Source of the DNA: an uncultured Flavobacteriaceae bacterium
Lineage (GTDB): Bacteria; Bacteroidota; Bacteroidia; Flavobacteriales; Flavobacteriaceae
Length of the DNA: 10,970 nucleotides
Assembly: GCA_945788155.1 (NCBI GenBank)
Contig: CALZKX010000108.1
Location: forward strand, 1 to 10,970
Direction of reading: 5' to 3'
The notes beneath the pieces were generated by a model, which saw only the letters and a program-made list of their open reading frames with translations, made no database searches and was not told where the DNA came from. This document shows positions 7,024-10,970 of the stretch, one piece after another. Numbering within the stretch: the stretch's first letter is position 1; every line of letters starts with the position of its first letter. A program made the translations under genes and the position numbers.

Positions 7024-8163
7024 ATGAAATCAAAATCAATAAAAGGGCATTCTACGTCAGAAATAAAAACTGCTTTAGTACAAAGTATGGAAGATGGTTT
7101 TAAACCAACTTTAGCTTTAGTATTTAGCTCAAAATCTCAAGATATAAAAGCCATATCAAAAGTTCTTGACGATAAGAATATTGTAATATTTGGATGCACA
7201 ACAAATGGTGAGTTCATTGATGAAGAAACTGAAAAAGGTTCGGCTGCAATCTTATTACTTGACATGAATAAAGACTATTTTCAATTATACTTTGATGAAT
7301 ATCCAAATAAAAACTACAAAGAAGTGGCTATGGGAATTGCTCAAAAAGCCAAAGAAAAATTTAGCAAACCAGCGTTTTTAATTGGCACTAGTAACCCTTC
7401 GGCAGATAGTGAAGAAGTATTAATAGGCTTTGAAGAAGTTATTGGAAAAGATGTTAATGCGTTTGGTGGTGCTGCTGGGGATGATTATTCTTTTACTGAT
7501 ACATTTGTTTTTACCAATGAAAAAGCAAGTAGCGACGGTATGGTATGTATTGCTATTGATGAAGAAAAAATAGCAGTGAAGGGAATTGCTACTTGTGGCT
7601 GGAAACCTGTAGGAACTGAAAAAATAGTTACTAAAAGCGAAGGAAATCATGTTTATACTGTAGATAATATTCCTGTATTAGATATTACTACAAAATATGG
7701 TGGTATAGAAAACGTAACACCCGAAAATAAAAATTTATTAATTGAGATTGCTGCCAATTTTCCATTACAACTACAAAGAGAAAAAGGAGACCCAGTAATG
7801 CGCCCTGGATTAGTTATAGATTGGAGCGACCATTCCTTTTATTGTAGTGGTACTGTCCCTCAAGGCTCAAAAGTTCGCTTTTCCTTACCACCAGATTGGG
7901 ATGTGATGAAAAAAGTAATTAAAGGGGTACAACACTTAAAAGATACCGAAATGCCTGAAGCTGATGCTTTAGTCGTTTTTAGCTGTGCAGGAAGAATCCT
8001 TGCATTTGGCCCAATGATGACAGAAGAATTAGAAGGTATAAAAAAAATATGGAATGTCCCAATGGCTGGAATGTTTAGTAATGCAGAACTAGCTAGAGCC
8101 ACAGGCGGAAATCTCGAAATGCACAACTTAACCACATGCTGTATAGCATTAAAAGAAAAATAA
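7024..8163 (+). CDS. FIST domain protein (FIST_N + FIST_C), paralogue 1
   Basis: 379 residues with no signal peptide or membrane segment, so cytoplasmic. FIST_N covers about residues 20-200: FKPTLALVF (27-35), FGCTTNGEF (56-64) and the hallmark FGGAAGDD (147-154). FIST_C covers about 205-370: a YTVDNIPVLD strand (211-220), the SLPPDWDV loop (287-294) and ALVVFSCAGRILAFG (315-329). FIST is a described sensory module thought to bind small ligands such as amino acids, usually fused to or encoded near kinases, cyclases or chemoreceptors. This copy is only the sensor, with no output domain. Cysteines at 191 (CGWKP), 274 and 321 and a CC pair at 372-373 are shared, or nearly so, with paralogue 2. 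It is the first gene of a likely transcript with the EthD-like gene 16 nt downstream. The ATG at 7024 gives the same N-terminal 'K-S-K/K-T-I' pattern as the paralogues, which supports the start. Ligand and partner are unknown. Confidence 0.9.
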   Translation: MKSKSIKGHSTSEIKTALVQSMEDGFKPTLALVFSSKSQDIKAISKVLDDKNIVIFGCTTNGEFIDEETEKGSAAILLLDMNKDYFQLYFDEYPNKNYKEVAMGIAQKAKEKFSKPAFLIGTSNPSADSEEVLIGFEEVIGKDVNAFGGAAGDDYSFTDTFVFTNEKASSDGMVCIAIDEEKIAVKGIATCGWKPVGTEKIVTKSEGNHVYTVDNIPVLDITTKYGGIENVTPENKNLLIEIAANFPLQLQREKGDPVMRPGLVIDWSDHSFYCSGTVPQGSKVRFSLPPDWDVMKKVIKGVQHLKDTEMPEADALVVFSCAGRILAFGPMMTEELEGIKKIWNVPMAGMFSNAELARATGGNLEMHNLTTCCIALKEK

Positions 8164-8179
8164 TTAAACACTAATAGAT

Positions 8180-8488
8180 ATGCAAAAATTAACTGTTTTA
8201 TATGGACATCCAACAGATGCCGACGCTTTTGAAAAATATTACAAAGAAAAACACTTACCGCTTGCTGCCACTATGGAAGGCGTAGCGAAATTGGAAACAA
8301 CTAAGTTTCTTGGGACTCCAGATGGGCAAAAAGCCGACTACTATCGTATGGCAGAATTGTATTTTGATAATCTTGAGCAAATGCAAGAAACCATGAGTTC
8401 TACTGAAGGTCAAGCTACTGTTAACGATTTATCCAATTTCGCAACAGGTGGAGTCAACGTTATTGTTGGTATTACAGAAACCGATTAA
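8180..8488 (+). CDS. EthD-like small protein (dimeric alpha/beta barrel)
   Basis: 102 residues, cytoplasmic. The sequence LTVLYGHPTDADAFEKYY, followed by KEKHLPLAATMEGV, is the typical EthD-family start: a strand, then a helix with F-x-x-Y-Y and the conserved H-x-P-L. The C-terminal half (RMAELYFDNLEQMQETM, then a FATGGVNVIVG strand) completes a ferredoxin-like alpha/beta fold that normally dimerises. EthD was named from the ethyl-tert-butyl-ether degradation cluster of Rhodococcus; the biochemical role of most members is unknown, and some relatives in this fold act on or bind small aromatic or oxidised compounds. It lies between two FIST genes (16 nt after the first, 13 nt before the second), so all three are probably co-transcribed and functionally linked. 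A ligand-handling or accessory role beside the sensors is inference. The start is supported by the conserved N-terminal strand. Confidence 0.85.
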   Translation: MQKLTVLYGHPTDADAFEKYYKEKHLPLAATMEGVAKLETTKFLGTPDGQKADYYRMAELYFDNLEQMQETMSSTEGQATVNDLSNFATGGVNVIVGITETD

Positions 8489-8501
8489 AAACAAATAGTA
8501 A

Positions 8502-9641
8502 ATGATTTCAAAAACAATAAAAGCAAATTCAACCGAAGCTATTTCTCTAGAAATTGAAAAGGTAACTTCTAATGGTTTCAAGCCAACTTTAGCTATCGTT
8601 TTCCTTTCTATAAAACAAGATTGGAAAGCAGTAAGTGATGTATTGGATAAAAATGGAGTAGCAGTTTTTGGCGCTACCACTGCAGGAGAATTTATAGATG
8701 GTGATATTGAAGAAGGAAGCATCGTCATAATGTTACTGGACATGAATCCAGAGTATTTCAAATTAGTTTTTTTGGAAACAGGACAGCAATCTACTTTTGA
8801 AAATGCTAAACAAATGGGCATCAAAGGAAAAAAAACCTTCAAAAACCCTGCATTCATCATTGTTTCTGGTTGGCTATCACAAGACGGCGAAAATATTATC
8901 GATGGCATAACTCAAGGATTTGGAAATGATGTGACCATTTTTGGTGGAATGGCTGGCGATGACCTCATATTAGAAGGGCCAATGGTTTTTTCTAATCAAA
9001 CAAAAAGTAACAAAGGTCTCTTGGCGCTTATAATAAATCAAGATAAAATAGACGTTAATGGTATTGCAACTTGTGGCTGGAAACCTATAGGCACAACAAA
9101 AACCATTACAAAAAGTGAAGGCAATATTGTATATACCATCGACGATAAGCCAGCTCTGGACACAATGATAAAATACCTTGGTGTTGAATATGATTTTAAT
9201 TCCGGGAAGGAAATAGTTACACAAGTTGGCGCTTATTATCCGCTACAAATGGAACGTGAGAATATGCCATCAGTAATGCGTACAGCCATGTTTGCTAACA
9301 AAGAAGATCGTTCTCTAATATGTGCAGGTCATGTGCCTGAAGGATCTAAGGTGAAATTTTCCCTCCCACCCGATTTTGATGTTATCGAAAAAGTAATTGA
9401 AGAATGTCACGAATTAAAAACTGAAAAACAACAAGAAGCTGATGCCCTCATCATGTTTTCATGCGTTAGCAGGCATTTATCTTTTGGCATCTTAATGAGT
9501 GAAGAAATAAACCAAGTACAAGACGTTTGGAATGCACCATTAGTAGGCTTTTTTACTTATGGTGAATTTGGGAAATCAAAAACTGGAAAGCACGAGTTTC
9601 ATAATAATACATGTTGTATTGTAGCTTTAAAAGAAAAATAA
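8502..9641 (+). CDS. FIST domain protein (FIST_N + FIST_C), paralogue 2
   Basis: 379 residues, exactly the length of paralogue 1, with its motifs at the same residue numbers: FKPTLAIVF (27-35), FGATTAGEF (56-64), FGGMAGDD (147-154), CGWKPIG (191-197), SLPPDFDV (287-294) and ALIMFSCVSR (315-324). The two therefore align almost without gaps and arose by duplication. Cys191, Cys274 and Cys321 are kept; the C-terminal pair is at 371-372. Both end in ALKEK. The nucleotide sequences have diverged at many third positions, so the duplication is not recent. The segment after FIST_N strand five differs most (GWLSQDGENIIDG instead of NPSADSEEVLIGF), which could alter ligand choice. It is cytoplasmic with no output domain and is probably the last gene of the FIST-1/EthD/FIST-2 transcript, with a weak terminator-like dyad just downstream. 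Confidence 0.9.
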   Translation: MISKTIKANSTEAISLEIEKVTSNGFKPTLAIVFLSIKQDWKAVSDVLDKNGVAVFGATTAGEFIDGDIEEGSIVIMLLDMNPEYFKLVFLETGQQSTFENAKQMGIKGKKTFKNPAFIIVSGWLSQDGENIIDGITQGFGNDVTIFGGMAGDDLILEGPMVFSNQTKSNKGLLALIINQDKIDVNGIATCGWKPIGTTKTITKSEGNIVYTIDDKPALDTMIKYLGVEYDFNSGKEIVTQVGAYYPLQMERENMPSVMRTAMFANKEDRSLICAGHVPEGSKVKFSLPPDFDVIEKVIEECHELKTEKQQEADALIMFSCVSRHLSFGILMSEEINQVQDVWNAPLVGFFTYGEFGKSKTGKHEFHNNTCCIVALKEK

Positions 9642-9645
9642 AACC

Positions 9646-9680
9646 GAAAACCTAGCCCCAACCATAAAGGAAGGGTTTTC
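9646..9680 (+). terminator. Dyad after FIST-2, possible terminator or left border of the DUF559 insert
   Basis: GAAAACC (9646-9652) and GGTTTTC (9674-9680) are a perfect 7-bp inverted repeat around 21 nt, beginning 5 nt after the FIST-2 stop codon; the right arm ends in TTTT. It could end the FIST-1/EthD/FIST-2 transcript, but the long loop makes it weak. Its inner part (CCCCAACCATAAAGGAAGGG, 9656-9675) resembles the reverse complement of the G/C-rich sequence found after the DUF559 relic at 10078-10097. Confidence 0.35.
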
Positions 9681-9693
9681 TCAAATAACGAAA

Positions 9694-10087
9694 ATGGAAA
9701 AAGACTCATTAAAAATATCAGGAATGCATGATGGAGCAACACCAAAAGTTTCTAGAAATGCAGCAAAATTAAGGGATAATATGACCGAGTCTGAGAAGAA
9801 ACTTTGGGAATATTTAAAAACAAAACCATTAGGCTTTAAAATTAGAAGGCAACGTCCATTAGCTGGTTATATTCTAGACTTTTATTGTCATAAATTTAAG
9901 ATTATCAATTGAAATTGATGGAGGTTATCATTTAAGAAGATAGCAAAAACTAAAAGATGATGAACGAACAACGTATTTAAAAAATTTAGGTATAATTGAA
10001 TTGCGATTTTCCAATTATCAAGTTTTAAAAGAATTTGATAAAGTAATTATTAAAATTAATAACAAATTGTGCATTGGCACCCTTTAG
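9694..10087 (+). pseudogene. DUF559 (VSR-like/PD-(D/E)xK endonuclease-like) gene, frameshifted and stopped
   Basis: The first frame (9694-9912) gives 72 residues with a DUF559 start: SRNAAKLRDNMTESEKKLW (20-38), GFKIRRQRPLAGYILDF (47-63, holding the conserved D62), ending early at TGA 9910-9912. The rest of the domain continues one base later. From about 9902 the +1 frame reads LSIEIDGGYHLRR, then TAG at 9941-9943, then QKLKDDERTTYLKNLGI and IELRFSNYQVLKEF, and on to TAG at 10085-10087. A single extra A near 9901 explains the frameshift, and a G-to-T change in a GAG codon would explain the TAG. Both halves of the PD-(D/E)xK core (D62 and E-I-D-G) are recognisable, so the gene was once intact, about 130 residues. 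Two independent lesions make it a pseudogene unless one is a sequencing error. DUF559 proteins are predicted nucleases of unclear role and often occur as isolated accessory genes. It sits between FIST-2 and FIST-3 and appears inserted. Confidence 0.85.
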
Positions 10088-10097
10088 GGTTAGGGTG
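10078..10097. repeat. G/C-rich hairpin at the end of the DUF559 relic
   Basis: CACCCTTTAGGGTTAGGGTG holds a 5-bp inverted repeat (CACCC 10078-10082, GGGTG 10093-10097) and a smaller CCCT/AGGG palindrome at 10080-10089. It overlaps the last codons of the relic. Its reverse complement, CACCCTAACCCTAAAGGG, resembles the segment before the relic at 9656-9675, so the two may be the borders of an inserted unit. No T-run follows, so it is not a convincing terminator. Confidence 0.4.
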
Positions 10098-10120
10098 AGC
10101 GAAGGCATTAAATATAAATT

Positions 10121-10970
10121 ATGAAAGCAAAATCAATACATGGCTCAATAGTTTCAGACATTGATAAAGCCTTAGTCAATGCTTTAGCAGATGGTTTTAC
10201 ACCAACTGTAGCAATAGTCTTTATTTCCATAAAAAAAGACCGAAAGGCTATCTGCGAGTTATTGGACTCAAAAAACATAGATGTCTTTGGTGCGACATCA
10301 TGTGGTGAATTTATAAATGGACACCAAAGTGAAGGAGAAATCGCCATATTGCTTTTAGAATTATCAAAAAAACATTATACCGTTGTTTTGGAAGACATAG
10401 GGAATCGAAGCCTAGATGAAGCCGTTCCTTCACTAGCTAATAAAGCGCTACAGCAATTTACCAATCCATCGCTTATAGTTTGTAGTACAGGCATTAACCA
10501 ACAAGGTGAGTTTTTTAATGGCGAAGAAATGGTAACATTATTAAAACAAGGACTTGGACCAGAAAAATTATTTTTTGGTGGTTTGGCTGGAGACGATTGG
10601 ATGCTTAATGGAAGCTTCGTTTTTTCCAATAATAAGGAAGCAGACTATGGTATGGTTGCATTAGTACTAAACGCAGATAAAATCAATTTAAAAGGAATGG
10701 CTGTAACTGGCTGGAAACCCTTAGGAATTAAAAGAACGGTCACCAAGAGCAAAGGCAACCTGCTTTATGAAATTGATGGCAAACCTGCTTTAGAGCTTTA
10801 CTTAAAATACTTAGGTAAAGAAGATAAAATAGCTAAAAACAATTTTAACATCTTTGAAGAATTAGCCATTGAATATCCGTTTATTGTAGAAAGAGACACC
10901 AACGAAACAGTGCTTAAAACACCTATGAAAGTTGATAGCAAAGAAAAAGCATTGGTCATGGACATACCAA
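10121..10970 (+). CDS. FIST domain protein, paralogue 3 (partial, runs off the right edge)
   Basis: The frame opens with MKAKSIHGS and stays open to the window end, giving 283 residues of an expected 380-390. FIST_N is complete: DGFTPTVAIVFISIKKD (24-40), FGATSCGEF (56-64) and FGGLAGDD (152-159). It continues into FIST_C with GNLLYEIDGKPALELYLKY (212-230). It is related to paralogues 1 and 2 along its whole length but is the most divergent. A longer loop (CSTGINQQGEFFNGEEM, 121-137) shifts later motifs by five residues, and the conserved CGWKP motif reads TGWKP, so the cysteine at 191 of the others is threonine 196 here. It is cytoplasmic. The missing C-terminus could hold only the end of FIST_C or also a fused output domain; the window cannot tell. 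It is separated from FIST-2 by the DUF559 relic and may have its own promoter, though none is clear in 10088-10120. Confidence 0.88.
   Translation, partial: MKAKSIHGSIVSDIDKALVNALADGFTPTVAIVFISIKKDRKAICELLDSKNIDVFGATSCGEFINGHQSEGEIAILLLELSKKHYTVVLEDIGNRSLDEAVPSLANKALQQFTNPSLIVCSTGINQQGEFFNGEEMVTLLKQGLGPEKLFFGGLAGDDWMLNGSFVFSNNKEADYGMVALVLNADKINLKGMAVTGWKPLGIKRTVTKSKGNLLYEIDGKPALELYLKYLGKEDKIAKNNFNIFEELAIEYPFIVERDTNETVLKTPMKVDSKEKALVMDIP

Noticed and set aside
7860..8213. Open frame of 117 codons on the minus strand opposite the end of FIST-1
   Set aside because: It is antisense to FIST_C and the EthD start, with no family pattern or plausible upstream signals.
8429..8908. Open frame of 159 codons on the minus strand opposite FIST-2
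   Set aside because: It lies antisense to a well-supported FIST coding frame and shows no recognisable domain; its Ser/Thr/Pro-rich composition is that of an antisense shadow.
1..10970. CRISPR array, tRNA or rRNA genes, toxin-antitoxin or phage genes
   Set aside because: No regularly spaced direct repeats, no tRNA-like cloverleaf or rRNA segments, and no phage or toxin protein patterns were seen on either strand.

Overview
The window looks like chromosomal DNA of a marine-type member of the Flavobacteriaceae (Bacteroidota). Base composition is AT-rich, and starts sit in AT-rich leaders without clear Shine-Dalgarno sequences. TAnnTTTG elements of the Bacteroidota -7 type lie upstream of several genes. 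The proteins (a stand-alone SucC, a LysA of the CETD type, a roughly 1050-residue secreted BNR/Asp-box protein) fit this group. The genus cannot be fixed from the sequence alone.

Layout. Positions 1-39 may hold the first codons of a minus-strand gene that leaves the window; 40-297 is AT-rich with no gene. A small secreted protein (351-698, minus) and sucC (914-2104, minus) each end in their own rho-independent terminator. lysA (2311-3537, plus) is divergent from sucC across a 206-bp gap that holds a candidate promoter for each direction. The gap after lysA carries a 132-bp MITE-like or IS-remnant element (3573-3704) with imperfect terminal inverted repeats. It is followed by a large secreted beta-propeller protein (3812-6964, plus).

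The right third is the most distinctive part: a plus-strand cluster FIST-1 (7024-8163), an EthD-like small protein (8180-8488), FIST-2 (8502-9641), a broken DUF559 endonuclease-like gene (9694-10087) and FIST-3 (10121 to the window end, incomplete). The first three genes are 16 and 13 nt apart and look like one transcript. The FIST proteins are stand-alone paralogues of the FIST_N/FIST_C sensory module, with no output domain in the complete copies. The EthD-like protein is predicted to be a dimeric ferredoxin-like alpha/beta protein. The DUF559 relic, disabled by a +1 frameshift and an in-frame TAG, separates FIST-2 from FIST-3 and is bordered by related G/C-rich inverted sequences, so it may be a later insertion.

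How they fit together. sucC (TCA cycle) and lysA (lysine synthesis) are housekeeping genes with no evident link to their neighbours. The FIST/EthD cluster could be a soluble small-ligand sensing module whose output partner lies beyond the right edge. That is inference from domain content and spacing only.
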